Shown here: positions 17,568 through 26,369 of the stretch, in pieces
Layout of the letters: each line of letters begins with the position of its first letter
Position numbering within the stretch: the first letter of the stretch is position 1
NCBI RefSeq assembly: GCF_002245625.1
Contig: NZ_NOIG01000010.1
Location: 279,308 to 343,307, forward strand
Length of the DNA: 64,000 nucleotides
Source of the DNA: Acidovorax kalamii
GTDB taxonomy: Bacteria > Pseudomonadota > Gammaproteobacteria > Burkholderiales > Burkholderiaceae_C
Reading direction: 5' to 3'
Made by a program: the position numbers and the translations under genes
Notes under the pieces: generated by a model
The model's input: only the letters and a program-made list of their open reading frames with translations
Told to the model about the DNA's origin: nothing
The model's database searches: none

Positions 17568-18242
17568 TTAGCGGTCGATGATGCGCCGTGCAAATCTTTC
17601 CAGGTACTCCATCAGTTGCTCGGCCCCGGCCATGGCGTGCGCTTCGTCACCGCTGGCAATGCCCTGGGCCAGCTGCATGTGGGCGCGTGCGCCTTCGGAT
17701 ACCTCGCCCTCGTGCTGGTAGGCATACCAGAAGCGCCTGCACTGCACGATGAGCGGCTGCACACATTTGACTGCCGAATGGTTCTGGCTGGCCTGGTGCA
17801 CCACGACGTCCAGCGCGTGGTCGGCCTGCATGTAGTCGTCCAGATGGCCACGAGCGGCGGCTTCCACCATCTTCTGGGCGCACTGCACGATGGCCTGGCG
17901 CTGGGGCGCCGTGGCGCGGCGCGCGGCGCAGGACGCGATCAGGCGCTCCAGCACGCGGCGGGTCTGGATCACGTCCAGGTGGTCGGCCAGGTCGATGTGC
18001 GACACCAGCAGCCCGCGCCGGGGCTGCTGCGCAATCAGCCCGATGGAGACCATGCGCAGCAGCGCCTCGCGCACGGGGGTGCGGCCCAGGCCGGTGCTTT
18101 CCACAATCTCGGCCTCCACCACGGGCGAGCCGGGCTGCAGCTGCAGGGTGGAGATCATGGCCTCGATGGCGTCATAGGCCACGTCGGCCGCGCGCCGCTT
18201 GGGCGCGGGGTCTCGCTGGGGGGATGCACTGCGGGTGGTCAT
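17568..18242 (-). CDS. GntR family regulator, FadR/FCD type
   Basis: A 224-residue regulator. The winged helix is at about residues 18-75, with the recognition segment ESTGLGRTPVREALLRM. The C-terminal two-thirds is a helical FCD ligand domain (DVIQTRRVLERLIASCAA, HALDVVVHQASQNHS), whose histidines usually coordinate a metal and a small carboxylate effector. It sits between the TRAP transporter genes and gabD on the same strand, so it is the likely local regulator of the hydroxyproline-type region. AT-rich motifs at 21341-21357 and 27325-27342 are candidate operators, as inference. Confidence 0.85.
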   Translation of the reverse strand: MTTRSASPQRDPAPKRRAADVAYDAIEAMISTLQLQPGSPVVEAEIVESTGLGRTPVREALLRMVSIGLIAQQPRRGLLVSHIDLADHLDVIQTRRVLERLIASCAARRATAPQRQAIVQCAQKMVEAAARGHLDDYMQADHALDVVVHQASQNHSAVKCVQPLIVQCRRFWYAYQHEGEVSEGARAHMQLAQGIASGDEAHAMAGAEQLMEYLERFARRIIDR

Positions 18243-18312
18243 GGGGAGATGGGTGTGAGGGGCGGGGTTGCGGACCGCATCTTAGTAGCTTGCAGTAGCG
18301 GCCCCGCTGCCA

Positions 18313-19335
18313 TCAGGCCAGGCTGGCGCCCGCCTTGCGCAGCTCGGCAATCTGCGGCGCCTTGGGCAGCCACAGCTTGTCGAACTCCTGGATGGTGCTG
18401 TCGGGGTTGAAGGTCGACGCCGTCTTGAACGCGATGGACGTGCCTTTGAATTTCTCGATCAGCCCGGCCTCGGTGGTCACGATGTCGTTGATCTGTGCAT
18501 CCAGCGACTGCGCCACCAGCTTGCGGATGAGGTCCTTGTCCTTGGCGTCCAGGCCTTGCCAGATGCGGCCGGAGACCAGGGGGGCGAAGGGCATGAACAG
18601 CGCATTCATCTGCAGCAGCGTTTTGGCCACCTTGTCAAAGCGCTGGTTCCACGAGAACTCGATGTCGGCCTCCAGCCCATCGACCTGGCCGTTGCTCATC
18701 GCATCGAACACCTGGGGGGTGGGGATGGGCGTGGGGGCGGCACCCAGCATCTGGTAGAAGTCGCGGTACACGGGCGTGGGGTTGATGCGCAGCTTCATGC
18801 CCTTGATGTCGGTGGGCAGGTTGATGTCCTTGGTGGAGAACACGGCGCGCATGCCGGTGATGCCCCAACCCAGGCCAATGGTGCCGGTCTCGCGCGGCAG
18901 CACCTCCAGCAACTTGGTGGCTGCGGGGTGTTTGACCAGCTTGGCCACGGCGGGCGTGGAGCGCACCAGGTAGGGCGCATTGATGGCCGCGATGCTGGCC
19001 ACCCGCGAGCCCAGCTCGGCGGCCTGGATCCAGCCCATGTCGAGCGCGCCGGACTGCAGCTGCTGCATCATCGCCGCCTCGTTGCCCAGCTGGCCCGAGT
19101 GGAAGACCGTGACGCTCAGGCGGCCATCGGTTTCCTTCTTCAGCGCCTCGCCAAACTGCAGCGCAGCGCGGTTCCACGAATGGCCTGCGGGCGTGATCAG
19201 GCCCAGGCGGAACTCCTTGGCGTCGGCAGCCCGCGCCAGGGCCGGAAAGCCCAGCCCCGTGACGGCGGCTGCGGCCACGGCATGGCGCTGGATGAAGTGG
19301 CGACGGGAGACTGGGCGGGCGGGCTGGGTCGTCAT
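18313..19335 (-). CDS. TRAP transporter solute-binding protein (DctP family)
   Basis: A 340-residue periplasmic receptor. The N-terminus has a twin-arginine-like signal (SRRHFIQRHAVAAAAVTGLG) ending near ALARAA. The DctP fold shows FRLGLITPAGHSWNRAALQF, KETDGRLSVTVFHSGQLGNE, then the arginine-bearing region GMKLRINPTPVYRDFYQMLG, where TRAP receptors bind the substrate carboxylate, and VDGLEADIEFSW. ATG 19335 has GGAG 7 bases upstream. The gene is third in the dctQ-dctM-dctP order. The substrate is probably an organic acid or amino acid; hydroxyproline is suggested only by neighbours. Confidence 0.88.
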   Translation of the reverse strand: MTTQPARPVSRRHFIQRHAVAAAAVTGLGFPALARAADAKEFRLGLITPAGHSWNRAALQFGEALKKETDGRLSVTVFHSGQLGNEAAMMQQLQSGALDMGWIQAAELGSRVASIAAINAPYLVRSTPAVAKLVKHPAATKLLEVLPRETGTIGLGWGITGMRAVFSTKDINLPTDIKGMKLRINPTPVYRDFYQMLGAAPTPIPTPQVFDAMSNGQVDGLEADIEFSWNQRFDKVAKTLLQMNALFMPFAPLVSGRIWQGLDAKDKDLIRKLVAQSLDAQINDIVTTEAGLIEKFKGTSIAFKTASTFNPDSTIQEFDKLWLPKAPQIAELRKAGASLA

Positions 19336-19397
19336 GGTGAACTCCGTGAGTGAAAGAACGTTGGGAGGGGGACGGATCTGTCGTACGGCATGCCCTG

Positions 19398-20663
19398 CTA
19401 CTTGAGCAGGCCGAGCGACAGGCTGGGGAACAGCGACAACATCACCAGCGCCACACAGCTGATGATGAAAAACGGGAGGGTGACGATGAACATCTTTCCG
19501 GGCTTGGCGCCGGTAACGGCCGATGCCACAAAGAAGCTCAGGCCCACGGGCGGCGACATCAGGCCCAGCACCAGGTTGATGACCACCACCACGCCGAAGT
19601 GGCGCGGGTCGATGTGATAAACCTCGGTGGCAATGGGCAGCAGGATGGGCACGGTCATGATGAGCCCGGGGATGCCGTCGATGACGGTGCCGATCACCAG
19701 CAGGATCACATTTGCCAACAGCAGGAAGGTGACCGGGTCGTGCGCCACGGTCTGCACCCAGGCGGCCACCATCTGCGGCACCTTGCCGTAGATCAGCAGC
19801 CACGAGAAAACGGCCGCCGCTGCCACCAGGAACAGCACCACGGCCGAGTAGATGGCCGAGCGCAGCAGGATGCGCGGCAGCGCGTTGAAGCGGAACTCCT
19901 TGGTGACAAACCGCCCCACCAGGGCCGAGGCCACGGCGCCCACGGCGGCCGATTCGGTGGGGTTGGCAATGCCGCTCAGGATGGAGCCCACGATGACAAT
20001 CGGGATCAGCAGCGTGGGGCTGGCCTGCGCGGCGGTGCGCGCGCGCTGGGCCAGCGTGCGCTTTTCGCTGCGGGGGTAGTCGTAGACAAACCCCATGAGC
20101 GCGATCACGACAAAGAACAGCAGCGTGAGCAGGACGCCGGGAAGGATGCCCGCAATCAGCATGTCGCCCACGGCCACCTGGGCCAGCACGCTGAACACCA
20201 CAAACATCACCGAGGGCGGGATGATGGGGCCGAGCATGCCGCCGTACACCGTGAGCCCGGCGGCAAAGGTCTTGTCGTAGCCCTGCTTCTCCATCTCGGG
20301 CACCATCACCTGCGACATGATGGCCACCTGCGCGGTGGCCGAGCCGATGATGGACGACACCAGCATGTTGGCGAGGATGTTGACGTAGGCGAGCCCCCCC
20401 TTGACCGAGCCGATGAAGGCCATGGCCAGGTCCACCAGGCGGCGCGTGATGCCGCCGCTGTTCATGATCTCGCCGATCAGGATGAACAGCGGGATGGCGA
20501 TGAGGCCGTAGCTGTCCACCCCGCCGAACATCTGCACGGGGAAGGACTGGAACAACACCGGGCTGTTGATGCTGAGGATGTACACGATGCCTGCCAGGCA
20601 CAGGCATACCCCGATGGGCACGCCCACCATCAGCACGGCGAGGAAGAAAAGGGTGGTGAGCAT
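19398..20663 (-). CDS. TRAP transporter large permease (DctM family)
   Basis: A 421-residue protein with about twelve membrane segments, the ion-coupled transport subunit of a TRAP system. Family segments include FILIGEIMNSGGITRRLVDL near residue 62, IIGSATAQVAIMSQVMVPEM, GGMLGPIIPPSVMFV and the C-terminal GLMSPPVGLSFFVASAVTG. It begins 14 bases after dctQ and is followed by dctP after a 62-base gap, so the three form one operon. The length is normal for the family. Confidence 0.92.
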   Translation of the reverse strand: MLTTLFFLAVLMVGVPIGVCLCLAGIVYILSINSPVLFQSFPVQMFGGVDSYGLIAIPLFILIGEIMNSGGITRRLVDLAMAFIGSVKGGLAYVNILANMLVSSIIGSATAQVAIMSQVMVPEMEKQGYDKTFAAGLTVYGGMLGPIIPPSVMFVVFSVLAQVAVGDMLIAGILPGVLLTLLFFVVIALMGFVYDYPRSEKRTLAQRARTAAQASPTLLIPIVIVGSILSGIANPTESAAVGAVASALVGRFVTKEFRFNALPRILLRSAIYSAVVLFLVAAAAVFSWLLIYGKVPQMVAAWVQTVAHDPVTFLLLANVILLVIGTVIDGIPGLIMTVPILLPIATEVYHIDPRHFGVVVVINLVLGLMSPPVGLSFFVASAVTGAKPGKMFIVTLPFFIISCVALVMLSLFPSLSLGLLK

Positions 20664-20677
20664 GGGGGCCTCGGAGG

Positions 20678-21313
20678 TCAGTTCACGGCGTCGGCATTGA
20701 CCACGTCAAAGCCCGGGTGCTGCACGCGTTCAGCGGCGCCCAGGTCTTCGAGCAGGTTGGCCAGCGCATGCACGGTGAAGGTGGCCGAAAACAGCGGCAG
20801 GATGAGCTGCAGCACCCAGGTGGGCCAGTTCAGCGTCTGCGTGCGCTCGGTGTACAAAAAGTTGAAGCTTTCGGCCGCAAACTCCTTGGCATCAAAGCCA
20901 TGGCGTGCAATGCCCACGGGGTCCATCCACACCCAGCACATCACCAGCATGGCTACGCCAAAGACCAACACACCCAACATGGCCACCACCTTGGCGGCTC
21001 GGACGCTGCGCGGGCCCAGGTGGTCGGTGAGCAGGCCCACGGAAAAGTCCATGCGCAGCCGCGTCATCACCGAGGCCCCCACAAAAGTCAGCCATACCAC
21101 GGTGTAGACCGCTGCTTCGTCCACCCAGTAGATGGGCATGCCTGAGTAGCGTGTGCCGACGTTGAACAGGATGAGCAGCACCAGCAGCGTCATGAGGCCG
21201 GTGAGTACATATCGCTCGACGCGCAGGATGTGCGAGGACAGCGCCAGCACCCAGCGAACAGGGGTACGCGGCGTGGCAGCAGGCGGTGGGGTGGGGCTGT
21301 GGGATGAGGGCAT
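20678..21313 (-). CDS. TRAP transporter small permease (DctQ family)
   Basis: A 211-residue membrane protein with four predicted helices, starting at about residue 34 (YVLTGLMTLLVLLILFNVG). The DctQ hallmark is visible in YWVDEAAVYTVVWLTFVGAS. It pairs with the large permease and helps hold the receptor. It is the first gene of the TRAP operon; an AT-rich motif 28-44 bases upstream of its start (21341-21357) resembles one upstream of the DapA-like gene. Confidence 0.85.
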   Translation of the reverse strand: MPSSHSPTPPPAATPRTPVRWVLALSSHILRVERYVLTGLMTLLVLLILFNVGTRYSGMPIYWVDEAAVYTVVWLTFVGASVMTRLRMDFSVGLLTDHLGPRSVRAAKVVAMLGVLVFGVAMLVMCWVWMDPVGIARHGFDAKEFAAESFNFLYTERTQTLNWPTWVLQLILPLFSATFTVHALANLLEDLGAAERVQHPGFDVVNADAVN

Positions 21314-21340
21314 GGGGCGATGTGCAGTTTTTAATATCCG

Positions 21341-21357
21341 GTTGATATATTTATAAG
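21341..21357. promoter_or_regulatory. AT-rich candidate operator or promoter of the TRAP operon
   Basis: GTTGATATATTTATAAG sits just upstream of dctQ. It resembles GTTGTAAATATATTAAAG at 27325-27342, at a similar distance from the DapA-like start. It may be a GntR/FCD operator or simply the core promoter. Confidence 0.4.
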
Positions 21358-21409
21358 CAAGATAGGTGCCTGCGTGCTGTGCCTGGTGATCCCGTGCGTG
21401 GTGCGCCCG

Positions 21410-22747
21410 TCAGGCAGGCGGCGCGCCAGCGGCTTCGAGCGTGGGCTTGTCGCTGGCCGCCAGCGTGGCGATGCGCGCAGGCGCCAGCAGATGCCGGGGC
21501 GCGGCAGGTGTCCACCCAAACAGGTGCTGTGTGGCCGCCCCGCAGATGCGTCCCTGGCAGGCGCCCATGCCGCAGCGGGTGTGCAGCTTGGCGTCGATCC
21601 AGCCCTGGCGCGGGGCCAGGTCGGCATAGGCGACGTCTTCACAGCGGCATACCAGGGTGTCGGAGCGGGGTAGGGCCTTGAGCTGTTCGTTCAGCACAAA
21701 CGAGGTCTGCAGCGCCTGGGCAAAATCTTCCCAGCGCGCGAGTTGCGTGCGCATTGCATATGCCTGTTGCACGTGGCCTGCCGCGACATGGCCCGCGATC
21801 GCGCCTTGCACCAGGGCCCGCTCACTGCCGCCAAAGCCCGTGCTTTCCCCAGCAGCCAACACACCTGCCACCGAGGTGCACATCTGCGCGTCCACCACCA
21901 GGCCCAGGCCATCACTCAGTGGTCCGCCCAGCGCACAACCAAGTAGCTGGCCCAGCTGGGTGTTGGGCACCAGACCAAAGCCGCAGGCGATGCGGTCGCA
22001 GGCGATGGTTTCTTCTGCGTGCGTGCCCTTGCGCAGCCGCACGGACTGCACCTGGGTGGTGCCTTGTGCTTCCAGCACATGGGTGTTGGCGCGCAACCTG
22101 GTATTCAGCAGCGTAAGGGCCTGCAACGCCTTGGCAGGCCAGCGCGGCAGCTGCGCCGCAAAGCCTGCCAGCGCAGACAAGGAGGCCTGCTCGGCAATGC
22201 GCACCACGGTAGCACCTGCCCGCGTGGCCGTAGCGGCCACCGCCAGCAGCAGCGGGCCGGTGCCAGCAATCACGATGCGCTGGCCGCGCACATCCAGCCC
22301 CGCCTTGATGAGGGCCTGAAGTGCACCCGCGCCCGTCACGCCGGGCAAGGTCCAGCCGGGGAAAGGCAGCAGCAGCTCGCGTGCGCCGGTGCACAGGATG
22401 ATGCGGTGGCTGTGCTGGGTCCATCCCCGGTCGGCGTCTTCCAGCAGCAGGGCGGGGGCCTTGTCGGTGGGCTGGCGTGCGCCCAGGCCCACCACCCGGG
22501 TGCCGGTCAGCACGCGGATGTTGGCGTGCTTGGCCAGGGCCGCGCGGTGCTGCTGCGCCAGCGGCGGCAGGGCCACCTGTGGGCCATCGCGCCAGATCTG
22601 GCCGCCGGGCTGGGGGTTGTCGTCCACGATGGTGATGACTGCACCGCTGGGTGCGGCGGCCAGGGCTGCGGCCATGCCCGCCGGGCCTGCGCCGATGATG
22701 AGGATGTCGCAGCGTTCGTGCATGGGGGGGGGGCGATTCATGGGCAT
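21410..22747 (-). CDS. D-hydroxyproline dehydrogenase-type FAD/[2Fe-2S] subunit
   Basis: A 445-residue flavoprotein resembling the alpha subunit of heteromeric amino-acid dehydrogenases (LhpE, SoxA N-part, OoxA types). The N-terminal FAD site is DILIIGAGPAGMAAALAAA, and GGQIWRDG follows. A second nucleotide site shows VIAGTGPLLLAVAATATRAG. The C-terminus has a BFD-like cluster-binding region, VCRCEDV then CGMGACQGRICG. It would pass electrons from the catalytic subunit (23025-24140) through the ferredoxin-like partner (22738-23028). The start could be ATG 22747 (GGAG at good spacing), 22741 (ATGA overlap) or 22723; a run of ten C lies between the second and third. Confidence 0.82.
   Translation of the reverse strand: MPMNRPPPMHERCDILIIGAGPAGMAAALAAAPSGAVITIVDDNPQPGGQIWRDGPQVALPPLAQQHRAALAKHANIRVLTGTRVVGLGARQPTDKAPALLLEDADRGWTQHSHRIILCTGARELLLPFPGWTLPGVTGAGALQALIKAGLDVRGQRIVIAGTGPLLLAVAATATRAGATVVRIAEQASLSALAGFAAQLPRWPAKALQALTLLNTRLRANTHVLEAQGTTQVQSVRLRKGTHAEETIACDRIACGFGLVPNTQLGQLLGCALGGPLSDGLGLVVDAQMCTSVAGVLAAGESTGFGGSERALVQGAIAGHVAAGHVQQAYAMRTQLARWEDFAQALQTSFVLNEQLKALPRSDTLVCRCEDVAYADLAPRQGWIDAKLHTRCGMGACQGRICGAATQHLFGWTPAAPRHLLAPARIATLAASDKPTLEAAGAPPA
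22724..22733 (-). repeat. Run of ten C in the start region of a dehydrogenase subunit gene
   Basis: Ten consecutive G on the plus strand, so ten C in the coding strand, lie within the first codons (a Pro-Pro-Pro stretch). An in-frame ATG follows at 22723. The run could slip during replication and switch the longer start forms out of frame. Confidence 0.6.
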
Positions 22748-23028
22748 GGCGTAGCGCTCCCGGGGGCCATATCTGCATCAGTGTCGATGGCCATGCCGTC
22801 GGCGCACACCGTCTGGCAGGCCAGGCGGATGCGGCCGTGGATGCGTACGCGGCATTCGTGGCACACGCCCATGCCACACAGCGGTGCGCGCGCATGGCCG
22901 GTGACGGAGGTGCGGGTGGTGCCCGGCGGTTGTTGCGCCAGCGCGGCGGCCACGCTGGTGCCCGCTGGCACTTGCCGGGGGACTCCGTTCACGGCGATCT
23001 GCACGGTGGTGGTTGCCGGACGCGTCAT
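22738..23028 (-). CDS. (2Fe-2S)-binding small subunit, D-hydroxyproline dehydrogenase type
   Basis: A 96-residue ferredoxin-like protein. The ligands are visible in LCGMGVCHECRVRIHG and LACQTV, the plant-type [2Fe-2S] pattern seen in the small subunits of sarcosine oxidase and LhpF-like proteins. The start codon overlaps the stop of the upstream oxidase by four bases (ATGA), and the downstream flavoprotein start overlaps its end, so the three subunits are translationally coupled. It would carry electrons between the flavoproteins. Confidence 0.85.
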   Translation of the reverse strand: MTRPATTTVQIAVNGVPRQVPAGTSVAAALAQQPPGTTRTSVTGHARAPLCGMGVCHECRVRIHGRIRLACQTVCADGMAIDTDADMAPGSATPCP

Positions 23029-24140
23029 GCAGCACCCCGCAAATCAAAACGCTGCGCCGCGTAGGGCCTGGGGTCGATGGGCGGCGTGCTTCCGGTGATC
23101 TGTGCCGCCAGCAGTTGTGCGGTGGCGGGTGCCGTGGTCACGCCCAACCCTTCATGTCCTACCGCCAGCCACAGGTGGGGGCGCTCGGGGTGCGGGCCGA
23201 TGATGGGCAGACTGTCGGGCGTGGCGGCGCGAAACCCTGTCCAGGTGCGGATCGCGTTCAGGTCCGCCAGGCCGGGCAGGTACATCAGTGCGCGTTGGAG
23301 CATGCGCGCCAGCAAGGCGTGGTTGACGGCCGCGTCGGTGGTGTCGAACTCGCGCGACGAACCAATCAGCAACTGGCCGGTAGGCCGGGGCTGCACGTTG
23401 AAGGCCACCGAGGTGCCATCGCTGTGGTGCGCGCTGGTGATGTAGCCCAGCTCCACCAATTGGTGGTGCACGGTGCCCGGGTAACGATCGGTGATGACGA
23501 GGTGGCCCTTTTTGGGGCGCAGCGGCAGGCCGGGGCACAGCTGCGGGGCCTGGATGCCGCTGGCCAGCACGATGGACCCCGCGCTGCGTTGGCTGCCATC
23601 GCGCAGGGTGACGGTGCGGCCGTCGATCTGCGTGGCTTCGGCCTGTTCAAGAACAATTTTCCCATGCGCTGCGGCCTGGTCCAGCAGCCATTGCGCGGCG
23701 CGCGGGGCGTAGACCACGCTGTCGCCCTGCACCTTGAGCGCTCCCGCCAGACTAGGGCGCAGCGCGGGCTCGGCACGGGCGAGGGCGGCAGCATCCAGCA
23801 TCTCGCAGGCCACGCCTTGTGCTTGCAAGGTGGCGCGCTTGGCGTGTGCGGCCTGCAGCTCTGCCTCGTTGGCAGCCAGCCAGAGCGTGCCGCAGGCGGT
23901 GAAGGCGCAGCCTGCATCCATCTGCGGCGCCCAGGCGTGCCAATGGTCGAGCGACGATTTGCTCAGTGCCAGCTCAGCCGGGTTGTCATCCATCACCACC
24001 AGATGGCCCATGCCTGCCGCCGTGGCACCGCCCAGCCGCGCATCGATGATTCGCACCGACAGCCCGGCCTGCACGAGCGCATGGGCACAGGCCGCGCCGA
24101 CGATGCCAGCGCCAATCACAAGGATATCGGTGATTTGCAT
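23025..24140 (-). CDS. FAD-dependent D-amino acid (D-hydroxyproline) dehydrogenase, catalytic subunit
   Basis: A 371-residue DAO-family flavoprotein. The dinucleotide site is ILVIGAGIVGAACAHALVQA at residues 6-25. Further DAO features are GHLVITDRYPG near 230 and the C-terminal FAD contact LWLAVGHEGLGVTTAPATAQ. In hydroxyproline degradation the family member LhpB oxidises cis-4-hydroxy-D-proline to pyrroline-4-hydroxy-2-carboxylate. The gene is flanked by the epimerase (28 bases upstream) and the two electron-transfer subunits, which supports this over other D-amino acids. Substrate assignment remains an inference from context. Confidence 0.82.
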   Translation of the reverse strand: MQITDILVIGAGIVGAACAHALVQAGLSVRIIDARLGGATAAGMGHLVVMDDNPAELALSKSSLDHWHAWAPQMDAGCAFTACGTLWLAANEAELQAAHAKRATLQAQGVACEMLDAAALARAEPALRPSLAGALKVQGDSVVYAPRAAQWLLDQAAAHGKIVLEQAEATQIDGRTVTLRDGSQRSAGSIVLASGIQAPQLCPGLPLRPKKGHLVITDRYPGTVHHQLVELGYITSAHHSDGTSVAFNVQPRPTGQLLIGSSREFDTTDAAVNHALLARMLQRALMYLPGLADLNAIRTWTGFRAATPDSLPIIGPHPERPHLWLAVGHEGLGVTTAPATAQLLAAQITGSTPPIDPRPYAAQRFDLRGAA

Positions 24141-24168
24141 GGGGCCTGTGCGGATGGAAAGAGGCGCT

Positions 24169-25104
24169 TTACAGCCGGATGCCCCAGCCGAAGGGGTCTG
24201 CGTCGTCGATCAGCAAGGTTGCTTCTGCGCTCATGTAGGCGCGGCCACGCAGCGTGGGGACCAGCTTGCCATCGTCCTGCAGCGTGTAGCTGGCCTCGAA
24301 CTGACTGCCGATGATGCTGGCCTGGCGCCAGATGGCACCGGGTGCCAGCTTGCCATCGGCGGCCAGGCAGGCGATCTTGGCGCTGGTACCGGTGCCGCAG
24401 GGGGAGCGGTCGTAGGCCTTGCCGGGGCACAGCACGTAGTTGCGGCTGTCGGCATTGTCGTCGTCCGCAAAGAGTTCGATGTGGTCGATCTCGCCACCGT
24501 TGTCGCCGCGAATGCCCTGGTCCTTCAGGGCCTGCTGCACGGCGCAGCTGTAGTGCATCAGGGCCTCCAGGTTGTCGCTGGCCACGCGCTGGCCGTGGTC
24601 CGAGATCAAAAAGAACCAGTTACCGCCCCAGGCCACATCACCCACTACGCGCCCGTAGCCGGGCACATCCACCGCCAGCTGGTGGTGCAGGCGATAGGCG
24701 GGCACATTGCGCACGCTGACTGATCCATCGGTGTGCAGTGTCGTGGTGACCGTGCCCACGGGCGTTTCGATGCGGTGTTCGCCAGGCTGGATGCGGCCCA
24801 TGTAGGCCAGCGATGCGACCAGGCCAATCGTGCCGTGGCCACACATGCCCAGGTAACCGCTGTTGTTGAAGAAGATCACGGCTGCCGCGTTGGCAGGGTC
24901 TTGCGGTGCGCAGAGCAGCGCGCCCACCACCACGTCGCTACCGCGCGGCTCCAGCACGGTAGCGGCGCGCCAGGCATCGTGCTCGCGCGCCAGGCGCTCG
25001 CGCCGCTCGGCCATGGTGCCAGTGCCCAGGTCCGGAAAACCGCCAATGACAAGCCGGGTCGGCTCGCCACCGGTGTGGGAATCAAGGATCTGGATGCGTT
25101 TCAT
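24169..25104 (-). CDS. 4-hydroxyproline 2-epimerase (proline racemase family)
   Basis: A 311-residue enzyme inverting the alpha carbon of trans-4-hydroxy-L-proline to the cis-D form. The two catalytic cysteines are C88 in [12 protein letters not shown] and C236 in [10 protein letters not shown], as in active proline racemases and epimerases. Other family segments are the N-terminal [20 protein letters not shown] and [13 protein letters not shown]. Both cysteines are present, which argues against the dehydratase subgroup, where one is replaced. The adjacent dehydrogenase and DapA-like genes make epimerase the best call. Confidence 0.87.
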   Translation of the reverse strand: MKRIQILDSHTGGEPTRLVIGGFPDLGTGTMAERRERLAREHDAWRAATVLEPRGSDVVVGALLCAPQDPANAAAVIFFNNSGYLGMCGHGTIGLVASLAYMGRIQPGEHRIETPVGTVTTTLHTDGSVSVRNVPAYRLHHQLAVDVPGYGRVVGDVAWGGNWFFLISDHGQRVASDNLEALMHYSCAVQQALKDQGIRGDNGGEIDHIELFADDDNADSRNYVLCPGKAYDRSPCGTGTSAKIACLAADGKLAPGAIWRQASIIGSQFEASYTLQDDGKLVPTLRGRAYMSAEATLLIDDADPFGWGIRL

Positions 25105-25138
25105 GGAGTTGTTTCAGGGGTAAGGGCTGAGAACGGGG

Positions 25139-26290
25139 TCAGTAACTTGCCAGGGGCACGGGCGCAGCGTTGCGGAAGGTCAGCACCGTGATGGGCGCCT
25201 GCTTGAGGTTGCCCTTGTCATCGTAGGCGTAGGTGCCCGCCACGCCCTGGTGGCTGGATTGGAGCATCTGTGCACCCACCTTGGCGGGCTGGGTGGAGTT
25301 GGCCTTTTGCATCGCGTCGGCCATGAACATCACCTGATCGTAGTAGGAGGCGGCATACGCGTCGGCATCCAGCTTGAAGCGCGCCTTGTACTTGGCTTTG
25401 AAGGCCGGGCCGTTGGCCACCTTGTCGAGCATGGTGCCGCCCTGGGCGCAGAACACAGTGTCGTTCACGGCCTCGCCGCCGAGCTTCCCTACCTCGGGGC
25501 TGCACAGGGTGTCGCCGCCCAGCAGCTTGGCGGTAAGGCCGAGTTGCTTCATCTGCCGTGCCATGGGCGCGGCCTGGGGCGCGTAGCCGCCAAAGAAAAT
25601 GGCCTGCGGCTGCTTGGCCTTGAGGCTGGTGAGGATGGAGAGGAAGTCCGTGGACTTGTCGGTGGTGAACTCCTGGCCCACCACCGTGAGGCCCTGCTTC
25701 TTGGCCTCCTTGGTGAACTGGTCGGCCACGCCCTGGCCGAAGGCGGTGCGGTCGTCGATCACGGCCACCTGTTTGACCTTGAGCACCTGCGCTGCATACA
25801 CGGCCATGTTGGAGCCAATCTGCGTGTCGCTGGCGATGATGCGGAACAGGTTCTTGTAGCCGCCTTCCGTTACCTTGGGGTTGGTGCCCACGGTGGACAC
25901 CATGGCGCCGCCGTCGTTGTAGACCCGGGACGCGGGGATGGCCACGCCCGAGCAGTACGGACCCATGACGAACTTCACGCCGCTGTCCACCAGTTTCTGG
26001 GCCACGCTCACGCCAGTGCGCGCATCGCACTGGTCGTCTTCTGACACGAGTTCGAATTTCAGCGTCTTGCCCTCGACCACGATCTTTTTCGCGTTGAGTT
26101 CCTCAACGGCCAGGCGCACGCCGTTCTCGTTGTCCTTGCCCGCAAAGGCGTTGGGGCCCGAGAGCGGGCCGCTGTGGCCGATCTTGATGACCTGCTCTTG
26201 CGCGCTGGCCTGGTGGGCGTGGCCCGCCAGAAGCAGGGCCGCAATGGCAGCGGGCGTGAGCGTCCGAAATCCGAAAGATGCACGTGTCAT
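25139..26290 (-). CDS. ABC transporter substrate-binding protein, branched-chain amino acid type
   Basis: A 383-residue periplasmic protein of the Peripla_BP_6 (LivJ/LivK) family. The signal peptide spans residues 1-29 (PAAIAALLLAGHAHQASAQ). The mature protein shows IKIGHSGPLSGPNAFAGKDN, KFVMGPYCSGVAIPASRVYN and QVAVIDDRTAFGQGVADQFT. ATG 26290 has GAGG 6 bases upstream. No permease or ATPase gene accompanies it, so it is an orphan receptor that must share a transporter encoded elsewhere. Its place between the DapA-like and epimerase genes suggests a hydroxyproline or proline-like ligand. Confidence 0.87.
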   Translation of the reverse strand: MTRASFGFRTLTPAAIAALLLAGHAHQASAQEQVIKIGHSGPLSGPNAFAGKDNENGVRLAVEELNAKKIVVEGKTLKFELVSEDDQCDARTGVSVAQKLVDSGVKFVMGPYCSGVAIPASRVYNDGGAMVSTVGTNPKVTEGGYKNLFRIIASDTQIGSNMAVYAAQVLKVKQVAVIDDRTAFGQGVADQFTKEAKKQGLTVVGQEFTTDKSTDFLSILTSLKAKQPQAIFFGGYAPQAAPMARQMKQLGLTAKLLGGDTLCSPEVGKLGGEAVNDTVFCAQGGTMLDKVANGPAFKAKYKARFKLDADAYAASYYDQVMFMADAMQKANSTQPAKVGAQMLQSSHQGVAGTYAYDDKGNLKQAPITVLTFRNAAPVPLASY

Positions 26291-26369
26291 GGAAAACCTC
26301 TTGTGTGTGCGTGATGGAAAGGGCCGGTGTCTCGTCCGGCCGGCCCGGTGACGGAAATGGCGGGGCGTG

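Noticed and set aside
19336..20607. N-terminal extension of the DctP gene through the DctM region
   Set aside because: The frame stays open but reads the DctM gene out of frame; DctP has its own signal peptide and ribosome site at 19335.
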